This document shows positions 10,286 through 18,693 of a DNA stretch of 64,000 nucleotides, piece by piece; the first letter of the stretch is position 1, and each line of letters opens with the position of its first letter. The notes under the pieces were generated by a model. The model did not search any database and had not been told where the DNA came from. It saw only the letters and a list, made by a program, of their open reading frames with translations. Both the position numbers and the translations under genes were made by a program. The stretch covers positions 29,542 through 93,541 of the forward strand of contig CAZZBB010000076.1 of NCBI GenBank assembly GCA_964652195.1. The letters run 5' to 3'. Source of the stretch: MSPOR6 sp964652195. Lineage in GTDB: Bacteria; Poribacteria; WGA-4E; WGA-3G.

Positions 10286-10576
10286 TGGCGAAGGTTTTGT
10301 AAACGTAAAAAGCTATTCAATATCCATTTTCGTAATATCAAAGGTGGCTTGCACAATTTTCAGGAGGTATGGCCAGATGAGGGAGATGTTGATATGTTCC
10401 GGGTTGCAAAAACATTGCGTGATGTAGAATATCCATACATGTCGATGCCTGATCATGCCCCATCACATCCAGATGATAAATCACCTAGAGGTGTTTCTGG
10501 TCATGTTCGTCAAGCGTGGGGATACCAATTTGGATATATTATTGCATTGATTCAAGTGGTTAATTCCATGAATTGA
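10286..10576 (+). pseudogene. 3' fragment of a mannonate dehydratase-like gene
   Basis: In one frame from about 10286 the translation gives LFNIHFRNIKGGLHNFQEV and then WPDEGDVDMFRVAKTL, MPDHAPSHP and YIIALIQ. These match the C-terminal part of mannonate dehydratase (UxuA, TIM barrel), the enzyme that converts D-mannonate to 2-keto-3-deoxygluconate. Only about 95 residues of an enzyme of about 350-400 are left and no start is present, so it cannot be functional. The fragment ends with a normal TGA. It was probably truncated by the rearrangement that left the neighbouring transposase-like remnant. Confidence 0.8.
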
Positions 10577-10649
10577 ATTCATTTTTTCATTATTTATTGA
10601 TAAGCAATATTAAATAATAATCTTACGATTTTCGATAGGTGTCAAACCC

Positions 10650-10674
10650 GTAGGGGCGGGGTTTCCCCGCCCGT
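10650..10674. repeat. REP-like palindrome, family GTAGGG-stem, copy 1
   Basis: GGGCGGGG (10654-10661), a TTT loop and CCCCGCCC (10665-10672), preceded by GTAG and followed by G. The same 8-bp stem, 3-nt loop and flanking GTAG occur at 38700-38723 and 62731-62754 with compensating changes. Confidence 0.75.
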
Positions 10675-10769
10675 TATTGACGCACAATGTGAATATTTAA
10701 TATTGAAACTTGCTTAAATAGTAAACACAACATGAGTTGGATGTAAGAGAAATGAGGTTTTAATTGCAA

Positions 10770-11936
10770 ATGAAAACAGAAGAGAATAGTAGCTTAAATA
10801 TTGAAAGTGCACGGGAATTAAACCGGCTTGCTTCTGAAGATATTTCACAGGGAGAGATTGAATCTGCATGTGAGAAATTACTTGATGCAATTCGAATAGC
10901 ACCTAACTTAGCTGCACCCCATACCAATTTGGGGGTTTTATATTGTTGGGAAGGAAAGTTGGATGAAGCAATTAGATTACATCTAAAAGCACTACATCTG
11001 GAGCCTAATCTCTCAGCACCACACACGAATCTTGGGGTAGCTTATGCATGGAATGGACAACTTGACATAGCAATTCAATCCGTTAAAGCTGCCCTCAAAT
11101 TCAATCCAAATTCTGCGGAAGCACATACCTGTCTTGGGTTCATCTATATTTCCAAAGGTGATATTGAGGCTGCAATAGAATCAACAAATGAAGCAATCCG
11201 TCTCGGTGATGGGGGAGAAGCACATTCTAATCTTGGGTTAATCTATACATGGCAAGGACAATTTGATAAAGCTGTAGATCTCTATAAAAAGGCAATTGAA
11301 ACCGATCCAACTTTAGCAGAACCGCATAACAATCTTGGATTGCTTTACATGTTTAAAGGGGAAAGTGATAATGCTATCAAAGCATTCAAGTCTTCCATCA
11401 AACACGATGGAGGAGAAGAACCACGTTCAAACCTTGGATTACTTTATACATGGCAAGGGGATTTCAAAAAAGCAATTTCCTTACATCAAGAAGCAATTGA
11501 AATGGCACCGGATACAACGGAAGTTCATATCAATTTGGCATACACATACTTTTCTCAGAGTAAACTTGATGAAGCAATGAAGACTATAAAGGATGCTCTA
11601 CGGACAGACCCAAATTCCGCAGAAGCAAACAACAATATAGGAATAATCCATTTCTTACAAAATAGAACTACCGAAGCGATTTCTTCCTATAAAAAAGCAG
11701 GAACATTAGCTGAAGCACGAAACAATTTGGGAATCGTCTATTATCAACAAGGTAATCAAGATGCAGCAATTACGGAATTCAACGCATCTATTGAAGCTGA
11801 AAACTTGGAGGAAGCAAACAACAATTTAAAAATGATAACTTCAAAATCAAAAACCGTTGATGCATCTGAACTTCAGATCTCTCCGATTGGTGCACCGATG
11901 GGTGCACCCGCGGTATGGTGTGAAATTGTAGATTGA
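10770..11936 (+). CDS. TPR-repeat protein
   Basis: About 388 aa built almost entirely of tetratricopeptide repeats (roughly ten, 34-residue spacing), with recurring NLG...W.G..D.AI...KAL cores from residue 20 to 350. Two units (around DGGEAHSNLGLIY and DGGEEPRSNLGLLY) are shortened. No signal peptide or enzymatic domain, so a soluble protein-interaction scaffold is likely. A TTG at 10764 is an alternative start and is closer to GAGG at 10754. The C-terminal tail (ISPIGAPMGAPAVWCEIVD) is unusual and could be an interaction peptide. It is 44 bp upstream of the sulfatase and may be co-transcribed. Confidence 0.85.
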   Translation: MKTEENSSLNIESARELNRLASEDISQGEIESACEKLLDAIRIAPNLAAPHTNLGVLYCWEGKLDEAIRLHLKALHLEPNLSAPHTNLGVAYAWNGQLDIAIQSVKAALKFNPNSAEAHTCLGFIYISKGDIEAAIESTNEAIRLGDGGEAHSNLGLIYTWQGQFDKAVDLYKKAIETDPTLAEPHNNLGLLYMFKGESDNAIKAFKSSIKHDGGEEPRSNLGLLYTWQGDFKKAISLHQEAIEMAPDTTEVHINLAYTYFSQSKLDEAMKTIKDALRTDPNSAEANNNIGIIHFLQNRTTEAISSYKKAGTLAEARNNLGIVYYQQGNQDAAITEFNASIEAENLEEANNNLKMITSKSKTVDASELQISPIGAPMGAPAVWCEIVD

Positions 11937-11980
11937 GAAATCCTTAGATTTACTTAATAAAACTAATCACGGAGATAAAT

Positions 11981-13261
11981 ATGGAAAAGCTACCGAACAT
12001 TGTTTTTATACTTGCTGATGATCACGGTTATGGTGATATCTCAGCACATAATGGACCCTCAATTCAAACACCACATATTGATAGAATCGCAGATGAAGGC
12101 ATACGACTTACACAATTCTATGCAAACTCATCTGTCTGTTCACCAAGTCGCGCATCGCTTATGACGGGTCGCTATCCGGATAGAGTTGGTGTGCCGGGGG
12201 TAATTCGAACACACCCAGAAAACAATTGGGGATATTTTCGACAGGATGCTATCACACTCCCATCAATATTAAAACAGAAAGATTACAAAACATCTCTAAT
12301 TGGTAAATGGCATCTTGGACTTGAAGATGAGAATCACCCATGTAAAAGAGGATTTGATTATTTTCACGGCTTTCTCGGTGATATGATGGATGACTATTAC
12401 ACACATCTTCGCCATCAGAATAACTATATGCGTCGTGATTTTGAAACAATTGACCCAAGAGGACACGCTACCGATCTATTCTCAGATTGGAGTGTTGAGT
12501 TTATCCAAGAACAGACACAATCTACACAACCCTTCTTTCTATATCTCGCATATAATGCACCGCACACACCGATTCAACCGCCGGATGATTGGGTTGATAG
12601 AGTGAAGGATCGTGAACCAGATATTTCAGAACAACGGGCAAAATATATCGCTCTTGTTGAACACATGGATGCAGGTATTGGACGGGTTCTTGATTCACTT
12701 GAAAAAAACGATCAACTTTCAAATACTCTTGTGATTTATACATCTGACAACGGGGGGCAGATGGGGGTTGGAGCACATAACGGACCACTCCGTGGGGAGA
12801 AGGGGCAGATGTATGAAGGTGGTATACGGGTGCCTACTTGTGCCATGTGGAAAGGAAATATTCCTCAAGGACATGTCTCAGATCAAGTCAGTATGATAAT
12901 GGATTTTTATCCTACTCTTTGTGAAATAACAGGGATACATATAAACCATGATATTGAGGGACAGTCAATTTTGAAAACATTGCAAGGCGGAAAACAGGAT
13001 CTATCCGAAAGGCTACTCTACTGGATTCGAAGAGAGGGAGGACAACAGTTCTTAGGAGATTGTCAACATGCAGTTAGACGTGGTGATTTAAAACTGCTGC
13101 ATAACAGACCCTTTGAACCACTTGAACTTTACGACTTATCAAATGATCCATTTGAAGCAACAGATACTGCCAAAACGAATACAGATCTATTTAAAGAGAT
13201 GGGGAATCTTTTTCAACAAGAAATACAGAAATCAGGGAGCATTCCTTGGCAAAAGGGATAA
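11981..13261 (+). CDS. Sulfatase (formylglycine-dependent, alkaline-phosphatase superfamily)
   Basis: 426 aa type I sulfatase that would hydrolyse sulfate esters, often on marine polysaccharides. Metal ligands Asp13-Asp14 (LADDHGYGD) are followed by the consensus SVCSPSRASLMTGRYP, with Cys53 in CSPSR to be converted to formylglycine. TSDNGG supplies the later metal ligand. No signal peptide, so it acts in the cytoplasm or is exported otherwise. GGAG precedes the ATG. It needs a formylglycine-generating enzyme. The FGE-like proteins encoded downstream lack the catalytic cysteines, so maturation must come from elsewhere in the genome. Confidence 0.92.
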   Translation: MEKLPNIVFILADDHGYGDISAHNGPSIQTPHIDRIADEGIRLTQFYANSSVCSPSRASLMTGRYPDRVGVPGVIRTHPENNWGYFRQDAITLPSILKQKDYKTSLIGKWHLGLEDENHPCKRGFDYFHGFLGDMMDDYYTHLRHQNNYMRRDFETIDPRGHATDLFSDWSVEFIQEQTQSTQPFFLYLAYNAPHTPIQPPDDWVDRVKDREPDISEQRAKYIALVEHMDAGIGRVLDSLEKNDQLSNTLVIYTSDNGGQMGVGAHNGPLRGEKGQMYEGGIRVPTCAMWKGNIPQGHVSDQVSMIMDFYPTLCEITGIHINHDIEGQSILKTLQGGKQDLSERLLYWIRREGGQQFLGDCQHAVRRGDLKLLHNRPFEPLELYDLSNDPFEATDTAKTNTDLFKEMGNLFQQEIQKSGSIPWQKG

Positions 13262-13413
13262 TCAATTTCTATATTTAAAGGTTTTTACAATTTTGGTTAA
13301 TTACAAATATTTTTACTTGATCCATGCTAATTGAGGAAGCATAAAATGAACGCATCTCTCATCAGAAATCTATCCTTAGAAATTACTATCTTTTGGATAT
13401 AAAATGACTCTTT

Positions 13414-13446
13414 AACGTTGGTGTATACTATGTATACACCAACGTT
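13414..13446. promoter_or_regulatory. 33-bp perfect palindrome before the chaperone operon
   Basis: AACGTTGGTGTATAC (13414-13428), TAT, GTATACACCAACGTT (13432-13446): 15-bp perfect arms. A short T-rich tail follows, so it may terminate the sulfatase transcript. Its arms end 12 bp before the -35 box of the next promoter, so it could instead be an operator. It is not a CIRCE element. Confidence 0.65.
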
Positions 13447-13458
13447 ATTTCGTTAACA

Positions 13459-13487
13459 TTGACATGCCGTAAAATCCGTTGTATAAT
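13459..13487 (+). promoter_or_regulatory. Perfect consensus sigma-70 promoter of the Hsp70/J-like cluster
   Basis: TTGACA (13459-13464), exactly 17 bp, then TATAAT (13482-13487). It lies 64 bp before the start of the GrpE-like gene with no intervening gene. This is a full-consensus housekeeping promoter, not a heat-shock-type one. Confidence 0.85.
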
Positions 13488-13551
13488 CAAACAAAAACAA
13501 TTTGAATGTATAATAGTCATTCCTACATCATAGGTATGAGAGGATTCAGTT

Positions 13552-14268
13552 TTGAGCAGTGAAATGAATAACGATCTTGATGCAAAATTAAAAAAAATCT
13601 TGGATAGTCAGACAAACTTAGATACGGAAAATCCTGATGACACAGTAGATACTGTTGGAGATACCCCAATGGAGGACATGGAATTACATCAGATAAATAC
13701 ACTTACTGAGATTAACCAGTCTTTGACGGTATTACTCGAATTATTTGAAAAACACATATCTGGAAATCAGAATCAAGTCCAGATGTTTGATAAAATGTAT
13801 GCCGAAATGAAGGACTATAAAGAGAGTTTTCTACTTGAAGTACTTCATAAACCGGTTATCCATAACTTAATTCAACTCTACGATAGTTTTATATCACTTG
13901 AATCTCAACTTACTAACCTTATTGATGAGAATAATGATAACACACTATTAAATGAGTTGAGGCAATATAGTAGTAATTTACAGAATTTTCGTTTTGAACT
14001 TGAAGAAGTTTTATACCGCATGGATGTAACACCCTATCAGAATTCACCAGATACATTGGATAGGCAGTTACATAAGACACGGAAAGTTATATCTACAGAC
14101 GATCCAAATATGGATCAGAAAGTAGCAGAAGTGCATAAAATCGGATTCTATTGGCGTGAGAAAGTGTTTCGTCCGGAAGATGTAACCATTTATCGTTATA
14201 TGGCCTCCACAGAAAAATCTGAAAATGGTAATACTAAACATTCTTCAGATAAACAAAGGGGAGATTAA
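13552..14268 (+). CDS. GrpE-like nucleotide exchange factor
   Basis: 238 aa. An acidic disordered N-terminus (1-45) is followed by long helices (45-160) and a small beta domain: LYRMDVTPYQNSP, then DDPNMDQKVAEVHKIGF and FRPEDVTIYRY, matching the GrpE head that contacts the Hsp70 nucleotide-binding domain. It would release ADP from the adjacent Hsp70. The start is TTG at 13552 with GAGAGG 8 nt upstream; the next ATG at 13564 is too far from it. Its stop abuts the Hsp70 ATG with no gap, so the two are translationally coupled. It is divergent from housekeeping GrpE and looks dedicated to this cluster. Confidence 0.8.
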   Translation: MSSEMNNDLDAKLKKILDSQTNLDTENPDDTVDTVGDTPMEDMELHQINTLTEINQSLTVLLELFEKHISGNQNQVQMFDKMYAEMKDYKESFLLEVLHKPVIHNLIQLYDSFISLESQLTNLIDENNDNTLLNELRQYSSNLQNFRFELEEVLYRMDVTPYQNSPDTLDRQLHKTRKVISTDDPNMDQKVAEVHKIGFYWREKVFRPEDVTIYRYMASTEKSENGNTKHSSDKQRGD

Positions 14269-15864
14269 ATGGGTAAAGTTGTCGGAATAGATTTAGGTAC
14301 GACATTTTCTGCGATAGCACATATAAATGAGCATGGACAACCTGAAATTATCCCCAATTTGGAGAGTGACCGAATTACACCATCGGTCGTAATGTTTGAA
14401 GACAATCTTGTAACCGTTGGAAAAATAGCTAAGCAGAATGCCAGAGCTGTCCCTGAACAAATTGTTGAGTTTATCAAAAGGGAGATGGGTAAATCAAGAA
14501 CGAATTTCTTCCGTACATTCGATGAAAAAGACTATTCCCCTGAAGAACTATCTGCGCTCATTATGAGGAAACTGAAACAAGATGCTGAGATCTATCTGAA
14601 TGAAGAGGTGACTGATGCTGTAATCACTGTTCCTGCGTATTTTCACGACGCAGAAAGAGAAGCTACGCGAAATGCAGGGAAAATTGCTGGTTTTAATGTG
14701 CTTCAAGTCCTAAACGAACCGACCGCAGCTGCACTCGCTTATGGAATCGATCAACTTGGTAATAACCAAAATGTATTTGTATTTGACCTTGGTGGTGGAA
14801 CATTTGATGTGACAATTATGCAGGTCTCAGAATCTGAAATAAAAATGTTAGCAACAAATGGGGACCATCGGTTAGGGGGCAAAGATTGGGACGACAAAAT
14901 CATTACCTATGTTGCTGAGATGTTTGAGATAGAACATGGAGAGAATCCTCTGGATGATCTTCATACATATCAAGACCTTCAACTGGATGCAATTGGAGCC
15001 AAAGAATCCTTATCTCAACGACAAAGAGCATTAATTGTATGTGGATATAACGGGAAGACAACCCGTGTTGAATTACTACGCGAGAAATTTGAAGAACTTA
15101 CGACAGATCTACTTGAAAGATGTCGAACTTTGTGTGAGTTAGTATTATCAGAGGCAGAAATGTCTTGGACAGATATTGACAAGATCTTATTGGTTGGGGG
15201 ATCGACACGGATGCCTATGGTACAGGAAATGATCCGGTCAATAAGCGGTAAAGAGATTAATCCACATGAAGTTAATCCTGATGAGGTCGTCGCATTAGGA
15301 GCGGCTATTCAAGGAACTCTTCGTCAAATTACAGACGATACTGTTGAAACACCGGAAATGCCTGAAGCTGTTATAGAACGGTTTATTGGACCGGATGGAG
15401 TACCAAAAGTCACTGTAACGGACGGTGCTACACATAATCTGGGTCTTGTTGTCCTCAATTCACAACGCGATTATATTATCCATGTTATGATCCCAAAAAT
15501 GACTGCTGTTCCGTGTGAAATTGCTGATCAATTCTTGACTGTTGACGAAAACCAACCAACTGTGCTAATTGAGGTAGTGCAAGGACTTGAACAGGATCAA
15601 CTTAGGGATCAAATACCATTTTTTGATGAATATAAGCTGGGAGAATGCACACTTGAATTACCTAACGGATTACCACAAGGATCTCCAATTGAGGTAAACT
15701 ATAAATATAATTTAGACCAAAATCTCGAGGTAACAGCAAAATCATTGACAGATGACGGTCCTACAGCAGTTTTTGATATCTTTTCAATAATTGATAGACC
15801 TACACTTAATGAAGAAGAAGTTTCCAAAGCACAAACAGATCTGCAAGAACTGACAGTTGAATAA
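14269..15864 (+). CDS. Hsp70 (DnaK-like) chaperone lacking the C-terminal lid
   Basis: 531 aa, shorter than DnaK (about 610-640). The nucleotide-binding domain is complete: phosphate-1 motif IDLGTTFSA near residue 7, phosphate-2 motif DLGGGTFDV near 172, adenosine motif LVGGSTRMP near 310. A beta substrate-binding domain follows (about 375-500). The protein stops after one short helix, so the alpha-helical lid is missing. The usual interdomain linker DVLLLDV is replaced by VTVTDGATHNLGL. It is coupled to the GrpE-like gene and followed by nine J-like proteins, which suggests a specialised Hsp70 rather than the general DnaK. Confidence 0.93.
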   Translation: MGKVVGIDLGTTFSAIAHINEHGQPEIIPNLESDRITPSVVMFEDNLVTVGKIAKQNARAVPEQIVEFIKREMGKSRTNFFRTFDEKDYSPEELSALIMRKLKQDAEIYLNEEVTDAVITVPAYFHDAEREATRNAGKIAGFNVLQVLNEPTAAALAYGIDQLGNNQNVFVFDLGGGTFDVTIMQVSESEIKMLATNGDHRLGGKDWDDKIITYVAEMFEIEHGENPLDDLHTYQDLQLDAIGAKESLSQRQRALIVCGYNGKTTRVELLREKFEELTTDLLERCRTLCELVLSEAEMSWTDIDKILLVGGSTRMPMVQEMIRSISGKEINPHEVNPDEVVALGAAIQGTLRQITDDTVETPEMPEAVIERFIGPDGVPKVTVTDGATHNLGLVVLNSQRDYIIHVMIPKMTAVPCEIADQFLTVDENQPTVLIEVVQGLEQDQLRDQIPFFDEYKLGECTLELPNGLPQGSPIEVNYKYNLDQNLEVTAKSLTDDGPTAVFDIFSIIDRPTLNEEEVSKAQTDLQELTVE

Positions 15865-15939
15865 ATTCCTACACAAATTTACATTTTCTTAGATAATATC
15901 ATTAGCATTTCTACCTAAGGTTAACAACAGGATTTACGA

Positions 15940-17334
15940 ATGTCTGATCGAGATGAATTTATATCCTTTGTAACAGATTTTAAAGTTGTCTCACCTACTA
16001 TTTCGGACGAACAACGTAAAGGTCTTTTACGGAGAGCTGTACATCAACACGGTCTTACAGTTGAAGATGCTAATGGAATATTGGATAATACGGGTCTTGT
16101 AATTGGTGAACAACAGGTAAATTATTTTGAAGTATTAGGTATACTGCTTGAAGAGACTAAAAATAAGACCGAATCAGAGATTTCAGATCATGTTGTTTCC
16201 ATACACAAGAGACTATATAGTAAATCCTTGAATTCAGGGGGTCGTCCACGGCATGATGGAAGGTCAGAAGAACAGTGGCGAAGATTATTGAATCAAGCTC
16301 GTGATGTCCTTATTGATCCCATTAAGAGGCAAGGATATATTGATGAGCTAAATACTTACGATAATGAAGATACTTACGATAATGAAGAGTTTCATGATGA
16401 TATATCAATTAAGCCAACCACTTCTATAAGCAATTTATCATTTAATGTTGATGAAAGGGTTATACCAGCACACAAAAAAGTTGTATTTACTGTAGTATTT
16501 TCACCTGATGGCACATGTGTTGCCAGTGGTAGTGCTGACAAATCAATATGTATCTGGGATATTCAGGCTGAAAAGCAGAAACATATTCTTAATGGTCATA
16601 ATGATACAGTAACATCTGTTAGGTATTCACCAGACGGTAAAACCATAGCAAGCGGGAGTTTTGACGGAACAGTATGTTTATGGAATGCTAAATCCGGAGA
16701 GTTGAAAAAACGATTAACTGGACAAAAAGATAAGATTAGTTCCGTGGCTTATTCACCTGATGGAAAAACAATAGCAAGTGGAAGTTATAATGGAACTATT
16801 CAATTATACAATGCTGAGACTGGTGAACCAAAAATCCTCCTCAAAGGACATAGAAATTGGGTTAGTTCAGTTGTATACTCACCTGATGGGAAAACAGTTG
16901 CATGTGCAAGTTATGACGGGAAGGTCTATTTGTGGAATACTGAAACAGGCGTAAATATACATGTCCTAACAGGTCATAAATTTAGTGTTATCGCAGTAAC
17001 CTATTCACCTAATTCTGATACAATCATAAGTACAGATCTGCAAGGAACAATTCTTGCCTGGAATGCAGTTTCTGGCGAACCAAGAATCCTACCTACGGGT
17101 TTTATGTCCTGGATTAGTTCAGTAGCATATTCCCCGGATGCAACTATTCTCACTTGTGGTAGTTTTCATGGATCAATCACTTTATGGAATACAGATACAT
17201 GGGAGGAATTAAAAACTATTAAGGGGCATACGTCAACTGTAAAAGCACTATCCTACTCTCCAGATGGAAGGATTCTGGCAAGCTGCGGTGGAGATGGTAA
17301 TGTACGTCTTTGGAGTTCATCATTATACGAATAA
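15940..17334 (+). CDS. J-like/WD40 fusion protein (paralogue A)
   Basis: 464 aa. Residues 1-60 form a helical segment shared by all nine paralogues (DEQRKGLL..AV..HGL). Residues about 65-140 look like a J-domain: NYFEVLGI, a helix, the loop SGGRPRHDGR in place of HPD, then EEQWRRLLNQARDVL and DPIKR. Residues 175-464 contain seven WD40 repeats (YSPDGKTIASGS...LWN), enough for a closed propeller. It is the only member with WD40 rather than the FGE-like domain, and the closest to the Hsp70 gene. Predicted to recruit the neighbouring Hsp70 to a partner bound by the propeller; that function is inferred. Confidence 0.85.
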   Translation: MSDRDEFISFVTDFKVVSPTISDEQRKGLLRRAVHQHGLTVEDANGILDNTGLVIGEQQVNYFEVLGILLEETKNKTESEISDHVVSIHKRLYSKSLNSGGRPRHDGRSEEQWRRLLNQARDVLIDPIKRQGYIDELNTYDNEDTYDNEEFHDDISIKPTTSISNLSFNVDERVIPAHKKVVFTVVFSPDGTCVASGSADKSICIWDIQAEKQKHILNGHNDTVTSVRYSPDGKTIASGSFDGTVCLWNAKSGELKKRLTGQKDKISSVAYSPDGKTIASGSYNGTIQLYNAETGEPKILLKGHRNWVSSVVYSPDGKTVACASYDGKVYLWNTETGVNIHVLTGHKFSVIAVTYSPNSDTIISTDLQGTILAWNAVSGEPRILPTGFMSWISSVAYSPDATILTCGSFHGSITLWNTDTWEELKTIKGHTSTVKALSYSPDGRILASCGGDGNVRLWSSSLYE

Positions 17335-17420
17335 TACCTACTCAAGCTGCCGATCATTAATGATAGAATACTACAACTGAATTATACAGGTTCATATAGA
17401 ATTTCAAATTGGTTTAATTA

Positions 17421-18671
17421 ATGTCCAAGCGCGATGAATTCTTTGCTTTTATCAATACTCTCAAAGATGCATCACCTACGATTACTGACGAACAGCGTAA
17501 AGGTTTTCTCAGGCTTGCAGTTGAAAAATATGGTTTAACTGTTGATGAAGCAACATCTATATTCAATGCATCGGGTATAATAATTGGTGAAATAGTTGAT
17601 CTATTTGAAATCTTTGGATTAACTGGCATAGAGATTAAGAGATATAATCAATCTGAAATTGTCGATCGCGTTGAGTCAATCCATAGTAAACTATATAGTG
17701 AATCTTTAAAGTCCGGGGGTCGTCCGCGTCCAGATGGTAGGTCAGAGGAACAGTGGCGAAGATTGTTAAATCAAGCACGAGACACACTAACTGACCCGAA
17801 AAAACGTCACGAATATCTTGCAACACTTCAATATAAAGAACCATTAACTGAAACAATTTCAGGAACTACAAGCCTTGAGAATATGTCACTTATTCCTGAA
17901 GGTGAGTTTGAAATGGGTAGCAACGATGACGAGACTTTTGATGATGAACATCCGGTTCATACCGTTTTTCTAAACGAATTCTATATTGACCAATATCCTG
18001 TAACCAATGCACAATACAAGGCATTCCTTGATGCGAATCCACAGTGGAATAAGCATGAAATCCCAAAAAAGTATTGTGATGTTGACTATCTTAAGCATTG
18101 GCGTAGGAGTAGTTTTCCAAGTGGGGAAGCAGATTATCCTATTGTCAATGTAAGTTGGTATGCTGCTATGGCTTATGCTCAATGGCGAGGTAAACGTCTT
18201 CCCACTGAAGCTGAATGGGAAAAAGCTGCACGTGGTGGTCTTGCCGGCAAACAATACCCATATGGTAATTCATTAGATTCTACTCAAGCGAATTATGACT
18301 GGAATGAGGGACATGCCACACCCGTTGCCAAATATCCTTCTAATGGATATGAACTTTATGACATGTGTGGCAATGTTTGGGAATGGTGTCTTGATAGATA
18401 TGAGAAACATTATTATAGAAACTCACCGACTCGTAACCCTATTGCTGGTGATGATACTATTGACTGGTTGAATGACAACTTCTTAGATATTAAATCCAAT
18501 CGTGTATTACGTGGTGGTTCATGGCGGATACCTGCCTCATTAGTGAGAACAGCAAAACGAAATGCAGAATCTCCCATGTTTTCACTGAATGTGATTGGGT
18601 TTCGTTGTGTAATTCAAGCTTTACCGACAGATAATTCTCATTTCCCTCCTACCGTAGGATATGCTGCCTAA
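17421..18671 (+). CDS. J-like/FGE-like (lectin-fold) protein, paralogue B
   Basis: 416 aa. Helical segment 1-60, HPD-less J-like domain 60-140 with loop SGGRPRPDGR, then an FGE-sulfatase/SUMF1-type (C-type lectin fold) domain from about 154. Family landmarks are IPEGEFEMGSN, YPVTNAQYKAFLDANP, SWYAAMAYAQW, KRLPTEAEWEKAARGG, GNVWEWCLD and RVLRGGSW. The cysteine pair of true FGE, which lies shortly after GGS, is replaced by RIPASLVRTAKR, so it should not make formylglycine. No signal peptide. It has a normal ATG and lies 86 bp after the WD40 gene. Confidence 0.85.
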   Translation: MSKRDEFFAFINTLKDASPTITDEQRKGFLRLAVEKYGLTVDEATSIFNASGIIIGEIVDLFEIFGLTGIEIKRYNQSEIVDRVESIHSKLYSESLKSGGRPRPDGRSEEQWRRLLNQARDTLTDPKKRHEYLATLQYKEPLTETISGTTSLENMSLIPEGEFEMGSNDDETFDDEHPVHTVFLNEFYIDQYPVTNAQYKAFLDANPQWNKHEIPKKYCDVDYLKHWRRSSFPSGEADYPIVNVSWYAAMAYAQWRGKRLPTEAEWEKAARGGLAGKQYPYGNSLDSTQANYDWNEGHATPVAKYPSNGYELYDMCGNVWEWCLDRYEKHYYRNSPTRNPIAGDDTIDWLNDNFLDIKSNRVLRGGSWRIPASLVRTAKRNAESPMFSLNVIGFRCVIQALPTDNSHFPPTVGYAA

Positions 18672-18693
18672 CCTTCTCTATCGAAATTAGACT

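Noticed and set aside
13414..13446. CIRCE (HrcA) operator before the GrpE/Hsp70 genes
   Set aside because: The arms are AACGTTGGTGTATAC, unrelated to the CIRCE arms TTAGCACTC, and the spacer is 3 nt rather than 9.
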